Shown: piece after piece, positions 1 to 14,108 of the stretch | Numbering within the stretch: position 1 is the stretch's first letter | Layout: each line of letters opens with the position of its first letter | Assembly: GCA_000310025.1 (NCBI GenBank) | Contig: FN649739.1 | Coordinates: 3,144,700-3,208,699, forward strand | Direction: 5' to 3' | Source of the DNA: Ectocarpus siliculosus | Taxonomy: Eukaryota; Sar; Phaeophyceae; Ectocarpales; Ectocarpaceae | Length of the DNA stretch: 64,000 nucleotides | Made by a program: the position numbers and the translations under genes | Notes under the pieces: generated by a model | Seen by the model: the letters and a program-made list of their open reading frames with translations, nothing else | Told to the model about the DNA's origin: nothing | Database searches by the model: none

Positions 1-56
1 GGGGTTGTACTACACCACAGCCACGTAACGCTCAAGTTGGGAACTTGCGCTGTCAC

Positions 57-3000
57 CTTGCAGCCATATGGAGAGGCGTGCAGCCGACAGTATCTTTAGC
101 GTTCAGCGTGGCATTGTACTCCAACAGTCGCCTGCTCATGAAGAAGGGTAGGACACAGGGTATGGAAGGGTCGTTGAACAAGAAGTTCTCCCCGAAATAT
201 TCCATTAAACACTACTCATGCTCTTCGAAAGAGTTGTGTTGACTCTTTGTCTGCCGGAGGGGGCTCTTGCGAGCACGACAAAGACGGACACAGTTGCATG
301 GGTATCTGCACCTCCTACACGTATGTGCTCCTAAGTCTCGTCTCTCCCTCTGGCATCCATCAAGCTGTTGCAGTCTCGCCTGCAAGAGCTTCTTGGTGGT
401 ATACTACTATAGCATTGAAAACGTTATCCACGACCCCATGAATTTATGCAAGGCTAACATACATGCATGGCCACCGGTGCCTTTCGGCGAACCCAACCGA
501 CACACGATGAAGGCGATTCGAATTTTGATCAGCACTTGGGTTTCCCAGCACCTTACAGAGCAAGCCCGGAGGGTGCAGGCGGTCTGACCTTTCCGTGCTC
601 TGCGTCGAGATACATCCCCACCCAGACCACTCCACCACATGGGATACCCGCCAAGTAGTCCTGCCAGGAACAAGACAGTGCTCCCCATGATCTAAAGGCT
701 TAGGGCGAGAACTACCCCGGGCCCCTCTGGGACGGACAGTTTCCTCAACAGGGTAAAACTCGCCTGCAGGCCTCGACATTCCCATGCTTGGCGGCATGGT
801 GCAGCGCCGTCCGCCCCATGAGATCCTTTGCGTCGACCTCGGCCTTCCTTGATATCAAGGCATCCACCACCTGCCCCATTCCCATTGATCGGACACGAAG
901 GGTAACGAAAGCTGTGCTGGTACGGTCGCGGTGTGCAAAGTAGCGCTGCCGCCCGCTTACTCTGGACTTCACTGTCGGCCTAACTCGCTTTTTCTTGCTC
1001 CAAAGATGTGCGGGTTGACTCTATTTTCCAAGCATAGATGTTGGTTTTCGTCACTCGGGGGGTAGTGACAAATGGGTTTTGATTGGGAGGGAAGGATCCT
1101 TCTCTGGGTACGCACCACCTGCCTCGTATTCGGATGTTGATGTTGTGTTGTTGTGTTAGTGATATATCAGGATAGAAACACTGTGGGGGGGGGGCTCAGT
1201 GGTTGCTTGCCTTGCTGGGAAGTTCGAAAGGTATGAAAACGTCTCAACCAAGGTACTTGATGGCCTAGCCAACCTTCTTATCCATTCGCATCTGGAACTC
1301 ACTCTGCCGCCGCAGAGATTGATGGATGCAAGCGAGTGTTATCCTATGTCAACCATCCGTTGCAGCCACCAGAGCTGACCGCGGCATAAAGTGAGTGCGC
1401 TTCCGCAGCAGCGATGCCGACGTCTCCGCGTTTGCCCCCATATCGTTATTCCGTTTACCTCTGAGAGCCCTCAGTTTCTTGCCCTACGTGTACGGGGGAA
1501 TCACGCCACAGCTGCGTGTAGCTTCCCAGAAGATCGACTACAGTTTATCGTTGGGAGGAGGTACCTCACCTCGCAATGACCCCTCGCAGCCGCCAGAGCT
1601 AGCGGCAGGCTGACGGCCCCGCGTGGCAAGTGCAGGGCCCCGGCGTCGGGAGGCTGGCCCGCAGAGAGATAAAGCTCCACCTCGAACAAGAGCCCTGACT
1701 CACAACACTGGGAACGATTATTGCAGGGGGTAGGTGTTCTCGTCGTCAGAAATAGAGGGACGGGGGGACGGGGGGAGGGGGGGGGAGGACTTATTGTGGG
1801 GGGTAGTTGAGTCGGGTTTACCGTGAAGCACTGCTACGATGCGGTAACTCATCATGCACACCTGCCAAAAGTCCAGAAGCCTCGGCCGCACCAAATCGGC
1901 GCCCGTGCTCCCTTCTCCCCTTCGCAGGCGCTGGGCGTACCCTTCCATCCTGCGCGTCGAAATTCCTCTGTCGCGCAACACCTCTAGCAGGACAGCCCCG
2001 TCCAGCCCGGTGCTAATAGATTAGCACGGAGTCGGTGACAAGATAATGAATGTGGCTCCGTGGTTAACCAGCTAGCATCGCCCACATCGTGTAACCTTCT
2101 TCGTGCGGAACGACTTTGGAGTAGAGCGGAAAGGGATTCCGTACACTTGGGCAAGTTACCCTTGGGTGTAACGGGGGAAATCTGTCCCCAAGCGGCGAAA
2201 CTAAGCCAACCACAAAGATTTTTTCCAGGACATTGATGTTGCAGACATGCTAGGGATAGCGCAGGGGGACGTCCTTGGAAGGTAGAATGGCCACAGGTAC
2301 GCGAAGGCTTGTCGTAAGGGATCGGAAGAGTCAGCAAAGAAAGCACACCTGAGGCTGTGGTCGATCCAAGCTCGCCATTCCGGCCTAAGGTCCGCCCCGC
2401 CTTCTACCGTGGGTCCTCCGTTTGGGTGAGCTTCAATCAACCTGTCCAGAGCACAAATAGTGCTTAGCTCGGGAGAAATTACGCTTGAAATACTTCGCAG
2501 AAAAACACGCCCACGTTAATTAGTGAGAACCGCATGATGCAGAACAACAACAGTCGGGACAAAGCTGTAAAGAGGTACCCAGACGGCCAAATTGGCAGGA
2601 CATTGGGTTGCATCGTCACTAGCCAATGCCCTTGTGTCGGCGTGCATCATTTCTGGTTCGACGATGTAAACAGTTGCAACTCGGACATGGCTGTCGCTAC
2701 TGCTAGTGGCCGTGCTGCATTCGGCGGATACCGCGTGTGTCATTCGGTGCAACCTACAAAGAGTGTACCTAATGATATTCTGTTCGGTAGAACACCTGCG
2801 TCGGAGTGCCATTTCCAATCAGTGCGGAAAAAGTACAACAGAGCTCGTGACATGAGCTCTACGAAGGGTTTGATCTTACCGGTCCAGTCCGCCAGTCGCC
2901 AACGCCCATTGCATCACTTCCGGGTTGGCAAACGGTGCGAAGCCCTTCGCACGCAGCTGCGCCAGCAGGCGGTTGAGCTCGACGCCTTTCCTGGCGTTAT

Positions 3001-4696
3001 CCTTGAGCCATCTGTGCAGGGTACCACAGGAACAATTAACTTCTAGTTTGAAAGCTTAGCCTCAACACGGCAGTGGTGTGCACAGCAGCGGAGTGGAACA
3101 ACACTTCTCCAGGCGCCTTGCGGGCTTCCAAGGTTTAGCCTTACTTGTCCTAAGGTAAGAGGAGAATGCAAGCGGGTTTAGTCCGTGCTACATTCTAGCT
3201 TGCCAACCGCCCGTCTCAGGTGAGACGGAGCGTTGCTGCAATCCCGACGTAATCCGCTTCCAACCTTTCGGGTGGCCATAGTAGGATACCGTTTATCGAG
3301 TGTTTCTTGTAGAGAGAGAGGATGAACCCTGCCCCAGCACATGTACTGATCACAACGTAGTTGAGTGAGATACCTTCCTGGCATACCACGGAAGGCGACA
3401 CTAGGGCACCAATCGAACCGAACTCCCCCCCGCTCCTGATCCATGGAGGCTTCCCTCTTTTGACTCCGTCCGGACCAGGAATCAGAGGCGTATGACCAAG
3501 TTTGTGGGTGCGGCGCCCCCCCCCGGTACTACAAACCGACCGTATCTGTAAGGTCGGGTTCGTGAATGATATGGCGTGCTACGCCATTTCCTCCGACCGA
3601 CATTTTCCATATTCCAAGGGTATTGGGCGGAACATACTGCTGTATGCTAGGGCAACTTGGAAGCTTGTACCATAACCGTTCAAGTCGAGAATGCGTGAAA
3701 AATACTAAGCGCTAGACCTACCGTTTGTTCCCTCGTAAGACAGAGGACACACTGGAAATGCCAACGGCAATCCAAACCTCTACCTCCTCTTACCGCTCCC
3801 AAGCCCTGGGGATAACCCCCTGTTCCACGTCTAGTCCGGGCATCATGTCTCGCAGCTTCTTTAGCGCAGTTTCCGCGGCGTTCATTCTCCCCTCTCGGGT
3901 GCTCTTTCCGATGCCTTGGAACCGTCGCAGCCCGATTGTCCTCGTGATACCACCATCGGACGATGGCTCCATCCACTCGCCCTCAAGCCGGACCTGATTT
4001 CGTTACACAAGGAAATGCACGTTGCCCAGAAGGGCAATTATGGAGGACACCTGGTGCGTAGGACTTTGTGCCTTTTCGAAGCGTTAGTCGCTGAAAGAGA
4101 GAAAACAACACGATCAACTCTGAATGACAAGATCGGTGGCAAACTGCCGTACCTTCTTTCCATCGGCTGGGGAATTTCCACGCACTTGACGGCTTCAAAA
4201 CTGCCCCAATTTGTGCGCCACGACACCTTCGGTTGGTGTTGTTCATGTTATTTGTTTTGTCGTCGTTGTCGTTGTTCTTGGTTTAGATATTGGCGTAGTT
4301 GATGCTACGATTTGCTGCTGCTGTGAGTGTGAGTTTCTCCACTCTGTCATTCGTGTATCTTACTGATTGGCTGCTGGTTATTTTGCCGTGGTAGTATGAA
4401 GGACCTCTGTTGTTGCTACGTTGCTGCTGCTGGTCTTGTTGCTGTCTCCTCTATACCCACACGAGTTTGGTGGTAGCATACCATCATCGCCATGAAAGAC
4501 GGTGTAAGCTTGGTCCGTCCTCACCTCCATGACGACGTGCTTGTCGGGGCACATCGCCGTCGCAGGCCTCTCCTCCACAATATCGTAGGAAACCTTGAGG
4601 TGGCGTTGCAGGCACTGCTCTTCTAGAACACCGATCGAGGTCGTGTTGAGCGTCTCCGTGAGTACCGCAAATCCTTTCAGTTTAGAATCGCCGGCC
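57..4696 (-). CDS. Ankyrin-repeat protein with dsRBM-like segment (partial, runs off left edge)
   Basis: Exons in transcription order: 4696-4525, 3993-3794, 3011-2880, 2441-2349, 2012-1862, 1707-1570, about 1477-1354, 870-764, 131-57. Phases match at every junction except around 1354/870, where an exon or boundary is missing. The first two exons read ...KVSYDIVEERPAT... then HVVMEVRLEGEW...GIGKSTREGRMNAAETALKKL, the pattern of a double-stranded RNA-binding motif (strands, then G.GKS..EA.NAAA..AL..L). Two helical repeats follow, starting AWERWLKDNARKGVELNRLL and EWRAWIDHSLSTGLDGAVLL. The lower-coordinate exons are ankyrin repeats (DLMGRTALHHAAKHGNVEAC, then LNAKDTVGCTPLHMAA). The intron 763-132 begins with GC. 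The true start lies between 4696 and 5245 and was not found. Ankyrin is certain; dsRBM is a likely call; function unknown. Confidence 0.75.
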
Positions 4697-5244
4697 CTGC
4701 CACATGATCACACGGCAACAGGCATCGTATGGTTGCCAATGCTGACGCCCTGTGACTGCCAAACACGTTGGGCATGACAGCCGACATGGTGTATTGGTCT
4801 AGAGGACGTCAGAACTATCGTTTTCTCTCTGGGATCAAACCACAAAACGGGCTCCATGTTAGGTTGGACATGCGTGAGAGAGGACCGCGAGCCCGTCCAC
4901 CGCGTCACTCCCACTTCTCGCTAAATAGGTGCACAAGAGCCTTGACTGGCACAGGGAATTCGGCTAGTGCAAGGCACAGAAAACGCAAACAAATTCCATC
5001 CTAGACACCCCACGCGTGAGTTGATACCCGCCAGCTGTCGCTTCCTGGTCTAGAGCCTACCTTGGTGATGGAGGATAGAAATGCTTTCTAATCGACGGAA
5101 AATATATACCAGATTCTGCCGCAGCCTGCTTGATCGTCGTAATCAAGACGCCGGATAAAATCAGATGTTCTTCACCTCATTCTGCTCGCTTGGTCTTCGC
5201 GAAGAAAGTATGGTCATACCAGTCATTTTGAGGATGGCTGCTGC

Positions 5245-6793
5245 TTACTTGATCCTAGCGATGAAGGCGCAGAACTCTTGGAAATCGATCAGGCCGCTCT
5301 TGTCGCCATCCAGCTCTTCGAGCAGTTTCCTGGCGCTTGTTTCATCGTATTCCATCTGAGAAAATAGGACCGCAACCAACACGTCAAAATCTGCAGGGAA
5401 ATCGGAAACTCCGGCATGTTGGGAGATCGTCGCGGCTGCTACACAGCATACCACACAAAACATCCCCGGTTGAGTATTTCAGTTCCGGGGATTGTTTCGT
5501 TCTGACTCATGGTCTTTTTCGATCTGGGCGTCTCCACTCCACAACAGGCTACCACAAGCTGGAGCATCTACAAGCAAGCACGTTGCCACAGCATCCATCG
5601 GTTATGGGCGGCGATCGTTTCCATGCACGCACTTATCCTTTACTTGTACAATCACAGACGAAGATTTGGAAAGAGAAAATACGGTATCAGAAAGGTCACG
5701 TGGAGGAGGACATAAAAATGTGGAGTTTCGTATCTTTCGCGACTTGAAAAACGTGGGGCGCTGCCCCACTCTATGCAAAAGCGCCCTTCTTCGAGGTACG
5801 CCGTCCTCGAAGGGAGACACGGATCCTCACGTCGCTCTCCAACATGAGTCTGGATATCTCCGGGATATCGAGCTCGCCGCTGCCGTCATTGTCGTACTTG
5901 TCGAACAAGTGGGCAATCTGTGTATGTTACGGGTTGCCAAGCAAGTAGGGGTCAATGAAGAGGGCCCGAGATTAGTGTTCGATCCATTTTGGCTCTTTTA
6001 TGTACGCTGTTGCCGATATCGCTGTACTCGCCGAACCATTTGACAATCTCCTCGATTTGAGTGCGGACGAAGGATAACAAAAGCAAGGATACGAGAGGGG
6101 GTCGGAGTAGATGAGAGAACAGATATGGAAACTACATACTGCAGGGTGGGTGCAGATGTGCTGGACATATGACTAGTCTACTGTAGTCTGTCGAACAGCT
6201 TGTAGCACTGCGGCGAACTTTTCCCTCCTCTGCTTCGCAAGATATACGGACGGAAACCAGAGGTGGACTGACTGAAAAATTGAAAATACCACGCGCGTGC
6301 GGGTCCTTTTGCAACCCTCGGCCTCGTCGTCTGTAAACGTCTGTCTGTAGTATGCAGAAGAACGCCGAGTTTTCAACAAGGTGCATCTTCATCTTTTTCA
6401 GTGTGTGCACGTGTTGATCACTCTCTTTTCCGTGTTCAAATTTTCCCCGACGTCCGTTCACTGCTGTGTGGCGTGACTGCATGCACAACAGCGCCTAGGT
6501 CTATTACTTACCAGCGATTTGCCCTTGTACTGTCTGTTTTTTCGCCGGATGGATGCGCCGACATTTATTTCTACGTACAGCATCAGTAGTAGTCCCTTGG
6601 TCTCCTTTGCAAAGTGTAAGAAAAAGTCACCATTTCTACTCCAAGGTTTATCCACCTCTTCGAACTCCATGGGCGTGAACGCGTTCAGGAACTCTTCGGG
6701 GCACACATGCTTCCCGACCTTCATGTGGCCGGTGCTGCTGGTCGTTACATCGTCGTCAGATGCGGCAGACGTTGCGGTGGTTGTAGTTTCCAT
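5245..6793 (-). CDS. Small EF-hand calcium-binding protein
   Basis: First exon 6793-6512 (94 codons, METTTTATSAAS...) ends at a strong GTAAGT donor. Later exons: about 6050-6006 (EIVKWFGEYSDIGNS), 5917-5831 (HLFDKYDNDGSGELDIPE), 5355-5245 ending ...FCAFIARIK and TAA. The last two exons form an EF-hand pair: loop DKYDNDGSGELD has Asp/Asn/Ser at the calcium positions, and LDGDKSGLIDFQEF is a canonical second loop. They join in phase 0. A possible extra exon near 6272-6180 (VYLAKQRREKFAAVLQAV) is uncertain, as is the 6050 acceptor. An upstream in-frame ATG at 6865 is an alternative start. No signal peptide or membrane segment is obvious. A calmodulin-like or centrin-like sensor is plausible, but the class cannot be told from two hands. 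Confidence 0.7.
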
Positions 6794-7052
6794 GGCTACG
6801 TCGTGCAGGGCTGAGCCGTGCACGTCGAGGCGACGCTCACAGGGAAGCAAGGGCGGCGGGCACACGCTCTACGTAAGAGAGAAGCACACCATAACGTCGC
6901 GCGATCTCTCTCTCCCCATCTTGTGCCCCATGCACGGGGCATGAACATCATTATGACCGTTTTGGTTCTGAACTCAGGCGAACCAAAACGCCTCCTCTTT
7001 GGCGGAGTTGCTTTGCTTTCGAGGACAAACAAACACACACAAGTGCACAACA
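6794..7052. promoter_or_regulatory. Short divergent intergenic region between EF-hand gene and ctpA
   Basis: The two predicted start codons point away from each other and are only about 260 bp apart (about 190 bp if the upstream EF-hand ATG is used). Both 5' untranslated regions and core promoters must fit here, so a shared bidirectional promoter is inferred. I see no clear TATA box. Confidence 0.4.
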
Positions 7053-10000
7053 ATGCCTCGGTCGCAGGCACTAGCACCATGCCTGGCTCTTCTGCTGGGG
7101 AGGGCGGTGGTGCTGGAGGGTTTTTTCCCGGCACCAAGCTTGATCCCAGCTCACCATAACGCGGTGTCGAGGCATCGTCATCATAGTGCAACCTCTTTGC
7201 ACGAACATCCGCATCGTCGAACACGTACGCGTTCAACCGCCGATCATGATGACAGATTCGCAAAGACGACAACCGCTACGCTTTCGATGGCACGGCCATC
7301 CCCGGGAGGGAATGCGAGCGGCGCCAGAAGCTGGATGGCAACCTTGCTGTGTGCGGCGGCGTTGTTTTCTGGGCCTGACGTAGGTCAGATGGAAGCGCAG
7401 CAGGGCCTGCCTTCTCTGCTGCGACCTTCGCTAGCTTCGGCTCTGTCAGAAGAACAGGTGTGATGACCAAAGTCAACTGCCGCGCGCAACAAAAGGCGGG
7501 CCAAGCTCGCAAGCACTTCGACTCCCCCTAGTATACCAGTTATAGAGTTGTGGCCGGTTGGTATCTGCTGGAAACATGTGTGCCGTGTGATATGGGACTT
7601 TGGAGTGAAGTTGTCATCTCCTGGGTGGGCATCGATGATGCGGCGCAATTCAACCCCCGATTTCGTCACTGCGAGCAGGTCGCAAGACCGAGCGGCGAGG
7701 TGTCCAGCAACCTCATGGTAGATTGCTTGTCCCGAGTCCGGGCTTTTCGTTAAGAGTGCTACTCGCCTTATAGATTCCCATAGACGTTTGTCTTTTCTGT
7801 TGCGCCCAGACGCAAGGAGGAAAATCGGGAGCTACAAGTCAGGTAAAGTCGACACTTCTTCTACATACGAGAGCGTTCGTATCCAAATGCGGCGGAATCG
7901 CCACCCGAGCAGTGACGCGGCCGCCGATCAAGTAGAGAGACAGATCATCCGCATCCACACCGCAAGTTAACTTGTTAACAGGTACAGCCGGAAACGTTGC
8001 TCCTGCACCAGGGCTGGCTCCGCCGTACAAGCACGACTCTCCTGCGCATGACGGGTCGTTGGCTCTCAATGTCGACATTTCGTCATAGGCACCCGCCACA
8101 CCAACGTATCCATAGCACAAGATTTTGGAACCCAACTGAACTTCTCTTTCCTCTCTCTGTCTCTCTCTCTGTCTCTCTCTCTCTCTCTCTCTCGCTGTTG
8201 TGTGGTTCATAAATTTGACGAGTATCAAAACCGGCTGACGACTGAAAAGATGGCTATCATTAACCTCTGTGTACCATGCCTAACAGCGCTCACCGTTGCC
8301 GAACATCCCGCCCCTCCGCCCTCTCCCCCCCCTGTCTCTGTGCACACAGGACGTCGTTAATGACGTCTGGCGCGTGGTCAACGCAGCCTACGTGGACCCA
8401 ACGTTCAACGGCCAAGACTGGAAGGCAATCAGGCTGAAGGTACCGACCGTTGCCCCCTGACTCAACCTTTCTCCTCAAGCCCATACGTACCATAGGCGAC
8501 ATTCACACCCCGGGACCGATTTTCAAAGCTCGATTTCTCCCTGAGCACAAAAAGTGGCAGCGCCGAAAACGGCGGCATTGAAGCCGCCTCGCCGAGAGCT
8601 GTCCGAAAATGTATCGTGTCATTTATGCACCCTCTTCGTCGTGGTGAGCAGTCGATATTTCAAAATGGGGGTGTACTCATAGTCGAGCATGCCGTCGTCG
8701 TTAGACCAGTGACCTCGCATCCGTACAAAGCCGGGACGGAGCACGCCGGGTTCTCACCGGACCAGGGTATCTCTCACATCACCAAGCGCGAAGCGCCGTG
8801 AGGTATTCGGCGAGTCGCATGAAGGGTGCGCTGCATCCTGCTAAGGGTGATCGGCATCTTGTGCTTACTTCCTTGCGTACGGATGACAGCTGCGTATGGC
8901 TTAGTTTATTTTCTGGTGCTTTCACTTCCAGAGACAGTTGTAAGCACTGTTAGCCCTGCGCCTGACCCTGTTTTTGGGCCAATTTTCTGTCCAGCGGATG
9001 TTCTTTCGAACAGCCCATTCTTCTGAAATTTTTGTTTCGTGGCCAATCAATCCTCACATTTTTGGCGGCCACGTCAGTTCAACAGGTGAAAAAACTGCAC
9101 AATCGGCTTTGGTGTGTCTTGTTTTTTTTTTAGTTGACGACGAAATGGGATTGCTGCAGCCGTCCCCGTTCCCACCCGGCTGTGGGGCCGCAAGGACATT
9201 GCGTAGAGAACAGAACAGTCACCGCTACTCATGCCACAAGAACGGTCGTAATAGCTGCAGTAGCACCGGTGGTAGAGCCGTTGCGCGCTGGCACAAATTT
9301 CAGAGATGAGCGGATGAGCGGAAAAAAATACACCAGATCAGCGAGAGCAGGTAGGTCTGATTTTACAACATTACAGCAACTGAAGCCGCCGCCGCCCTTC
9401 CCGCCCCTCCAAGGGGTTGAAGAGACACTGGGAGGAAAGAAGGGAAGCCGCTGCTACTCATAGTGCAACAACGGCAGGAAGAGCTGCAGAGTAGCGTCGG
9501 TGGTGGAGTCAAGCAATGTCGCCCAAAAGTCAGTTGAACGACGCGTCACACACGCACACGGAAGAGGCAGCGATCTCACCCTACATCACTTCACACCCAA
9601 ACGGGTATGCAACGACCACCCCCGTCACTGCCCGTCTATGGGGCTCAACAGACATTGCAAGGAAAGTAAGAAAACCGCTGCTACTCGTGGTGCAGGGACG
9701 GTGGCAACAGCTGCAGTAGCGCCGGTGACAGTGCCGTTGCGCCAGTGCAAACTTTGGAGATGATGAGCGGAAAAACAAACACCGACCAAAAAGAAGGGCA
9801 GGTGGACTGATTTTTACACCATGGTACAAAAAGGAGCTGAGGCCGCCGCTGCCCTACCCACCCCTTCAAGGGGTTGAAGCGACACTGCGACGAAAGCAGG
9901 GAAACCACTGCTACTAATGGCGAAGCAACGGCAGGAAGAGCTGCAGTGCAGCGCCGGTGGTGGATCAAGCAATGTTGCCCAAAAGTCAGATCATGAGCAA

Positions 10001-12921
10001 AAAAAAAACGCACGAAAAAATCAATCCCACACATCAATGTGAGCTTTTTCCAACGTCGCGCCTGCTTCGCCCCCGTTCCCAAATCCCAGACAGACCACCC
10101 CCTCGCACCCTCCCCCCTAGCATTGCTCCCTCCAGAGCTCGCTTCCTAGATGATCGCCCCGCAGGCGGCAGTGGACCTCCGCGCCCTTGATCCGCCCGTC
10201 AACACATAATCGGCTGGTTGTGTGGTCACCACATTTTTTTTTTGCTTGACAGGCGGGGACTTTTTCTGGACTTTTGGACCCGTGCGTCACCCCAAAACTA
10301 CCCCATTTTAGGATTCGTACTGAGAGACGTCCGTAGAGCGGACTCTGGAGCGGTTCCGTGAGAACGGTAGCTATGTTTTTGTCGGTGGCGATTTTCGCAA
10401 AAGCTCCACACCCTTGCGGCCGCTGTGAATTTGGCCGAAAAATACTTGATTTTTAAGGGTTTGATGGGATACAACCCGCCGATTGAAAACCTGACCGACA
10501 ATAACACGCATATGTCCTGTTCACAGGCATGTACTAAACCGCAAGAGCCAGTTCGTTTGTGGCATCGAGAATTCCACGTTCTCCTCTCGCTGTTTAATAT
10601 CAAGTCAAAACAAGGTTTGGCGTCGTCAACCGGACGAGCGGAAGAACTTTGTTTTGGCCAGAGAAAGCCGAATAGCCGTGCCACGCGCATACAACATTTT
10701 GGGGGGTCAGGCGCAGGGCAACCTGTGTAACTGCCTCGAGGGCGCTTGACCAATTTAACACAACGTGCGATTATCCCCTTGCGCGGAGCGAGGGTTCTCG
10801 ACCCCGCACAACATGATCTACTCGACCACCATTTATGGTCACCGCAAAAAATAAAAAAACCAAAGGCAAAGAAAACCCGGTAACCTGGTTGCCGAGCTCA
10901 CGAAGTGATCGGCTTGTTTTACAACACCGCTGCCAAGCGACGAAAACCCAACCCCGATGGCAAGCACCAGGGGGGGCGGAATGGGTCCAGGGGGTGTGGT
11001 ATCTTGCGTCAACTACGGTTGTCACTTGAGTAGCCAGCTCACTCTGCGTGCCGGCACACGTGTAACATATTTTCTTGAGGCGGTTGCCCTGCCCCGCGAG
11101 GGTGTTCACGGGATCTCTTCTCAATCGATGGCACGCCTCCCTTTTTTGGACGGACTACAGAACGAAGGGCAGATGCCTTTGTTGGGCTGAACGCAGATCA
11201 ACAAACCTTACCCATTGTGATTTGTATTTGTGTTGTTTGCGCCTGTGTGCGCGCACACACGTGCTCGATTTCCTTCTTTTTCATTTGCCGCTCTGATAGC
11301 GTGGCGTAGAGCCGAGATGGGAGGGGGTCCATAGACAGTATTTCTCGTCCTGGAGACCCGTCGACGGTATCTCACCCCTCTCCTGATTCTTGGGTTCAGT
11401 TCTTGTGGAATGGAACTGTTTCCAGCAGCAACAGCAGCAACAGCAATGGGTCCACCTCTTCATCTTGTCGCGAATCGCTACTGTAGCATTCCCAATATTC
11501 ATGTGGATATAATAATACAGTTTTGTTGTTTTTCTTCGCGAGTGGTTGGACGGTGCTCTAAACCGTTCTTGTTGTGCCCCCTCCGGTAGGACTAGTTTCA
11601 TTGCGCAGGCAAGTCGTAGTTCTGCCTTTGAAGAGTAGGGATGAAGAGAAATTGACCAGAGGCCAGAGAACAAATGGTAAGGTGAGGACGGCCACGACGG
11701 TAGCAACAACGGGCCAGCACAACAGCCTCAGGAGACAACGTGGTTGACGATTTGCGTTTTCCCTCGATCTTGTTATTGTAACGCGTTCACACCATAGGTC
11801 CTGAAACAAGTGCAAGACCGCCGCGGGAAAGAGGAGGCGTACTCCGCCGTGAAGGGCATGCTCAAAGGCCTCGGGGATCCCTACACGCGCTTTCTGACGC
11901 CGCAGGTAGTGGTGGTGGTTGTTGTTGTTGTTGTTGTTGCTGCTGCTGCTGCTGCTGCTACAGCTTCTGAGTTGTTGTCGTCGTCGTCGTCATTGTTGCT
12001 GGCTGCGGCTGTTGTCGTTGTTGCTGATGCTGTTAGTCTTCTAGGCTGTTCCTCTGCTTCTTGTTGGGTCACATCCTATCGCGCGACCGCCACCTTGTTC
12101 ATATCCAGGGCTCCCTCCCTGCCGCCTTGCCACTTCTCCAACACCCCGCCCTCCACAGGAATACGACGCAGTCACCGGTCTCGCTCGCGGAGGCGTGGCT
12201 GGGGTGGGGTTGGAGCTTGCCTCATCCCCGGCTTCATCAGGCAACCCCCTCTCGGTGATAGTGGCGGGGGTGGTAGGCGGGTCTCCCGCAGAGAAGGCTG
12301 GGGTTCTGACGGGCGACGTTCTATCGGCGGTGGATGGAGAGGAGGTGTGTGGGAGGGCGAAGTTGTTCTTGTTCCGATGGGGGGTTTGGAGGCCTACCTT
12401 TCGCTTGTGTCTGCCTGGCAGCACGTGTTTGCGGTGTCCCCGCGCGTGTGTTTTTTTGTTGTCGCTCGGACGGGCTCCCTCCCGGGGCGTCTTGCACAGA
12501 AAAGAAGCGACTCAGTTTCCTTCGAGCGAGTGAGAAACACGGGCAAGACCACAAGAACTGCGCGCGTCATGCCCACCATACCTATATGATCCACGTAGCC
12601 CCCAGGAAGCCCCGGAGATCGGTTTACTCTGCCGAGCACCCCCCACCTCACGCGCGGTTTCCTATCTGCCAAGAGAGAGAACGAGTAAAGGTAAACCGTC
12701 TATGGAGAGGGGGAACTCGGAAGGTCTTTGAGGTTCTACCACCCACGTCAGCCATCGCACGAATGATTGACGTTAAACAGAAGAGAGAGCGGGATACAGA
12801 AAGAGAAACACACACATATACCGAGAGAAAGGTGGAGAGAAACATGTACACAGAGAGGTAGAGCGAGAGACAAACCTAAATGCAGTGAAGAGAGAAAGGA
12901 TATATTTTTAGAGACCGAGGG

Positions 12922-12995
<74 letters not shown>

Positions 12996-14077
12996 AGACA
13001 GACAGACAGAGAGCCCACGAGCGCTCGTTGCTGCACACCCTGGCAGGCTTCGGGCACAGACCTGGACACGGTCGCTGGGATGCTGAGGGGGGACCCGGGT
13101 TCGGGGGTACGGCTGGACGTTCGGAGGGGGGGGAAGACGTTCGCCTTCCCTCTCACGCGGGCACAGTTTAAGGTGACTATGCATCGCTTTTGGTAATTTT
13201 TGGGATTTACGGTGCGATGAGTGTATTGTTCTTGGAGGTGACTAGTTGTTGATACTTTTGGGATTTGAGGTGCGCGCTCTTCCTCGACGCAGGTAGTATA
13301 TTAGTGAGAATAATCTAACCTACCCATTGAGATAGTTGTAGGCGATGCATGAACGCGGGGAGGAGCAAGCCGGTGTTTTTTGCCTCTCACCGTCGAGAAC
13401 GTGACAGTAGTGCTAAGCTGGCATGGTCGCATCGTTGGGTACAGGTGCAATGTTTTTCACGTGTCCAACACACCAACCGCAGAGTGTCGACGAATCATCC
13501 ATCGCTCGGGAGAAAATAATTACCGGCTACAGTCTAGGAGACGGTGGGGATAATCTACAACCATTATCTTCCTTCCGCTTTTCTCTCAAAAAAACGGCGT
13601 TATGTTATGCATGTTTCGCATGGTAGGGAGAGGCGATTATTACTCTCTTTGCATATATCCGTACTTTCTCCTTCATTGTCTATTGGTCAAGGCGAGACCG
13701 CTACTACGAAGACCGTTCCGCAGGGCTTAAACGCCGAGGGTGGCTCCACAAGTAGTAGCGTCAAACAGCAGGTTTTGTAGTCCGTTCGTCCCCAAGGAGT
13801 GTGCGCTCTTCGTGGCCCGCTAAGACGGAGCCCAAAGCGAGTTGTCCCCCCCACGTCCTCATTACGCTAAGGCAAGATATTAACCCACGCTTTGCTTTTT
13901 TGTTTTTTCTGGCACGTTGGTAACTGGCAGTACCAAGGGGTGAGGTCGGAGGTCCGCAGTAACGGGGGCCAGAAGGTCGGCATCGTCTCGATCAAGGTGT
14001 TCTCCAAGGATACCTTTGAGGACGTCAGGTGAAGAACCTGTTGGTCTATGCTGCCGCTGCTGTTGCTGCTGCTGTTG

Positions 14078-14108
<31 letters not shown>

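Noticed and set aside
3178-3444. 88-codon minus-strand frame between ankyrin exons
   Set aside because: The flanking exons (3993-3794 and 3011-2880) already join in perfect phase, so this is intron.
12767-13184. Proteins with RERERE or SLSLSL runs
   Set aside because: Translated GA/CT microsatellite.
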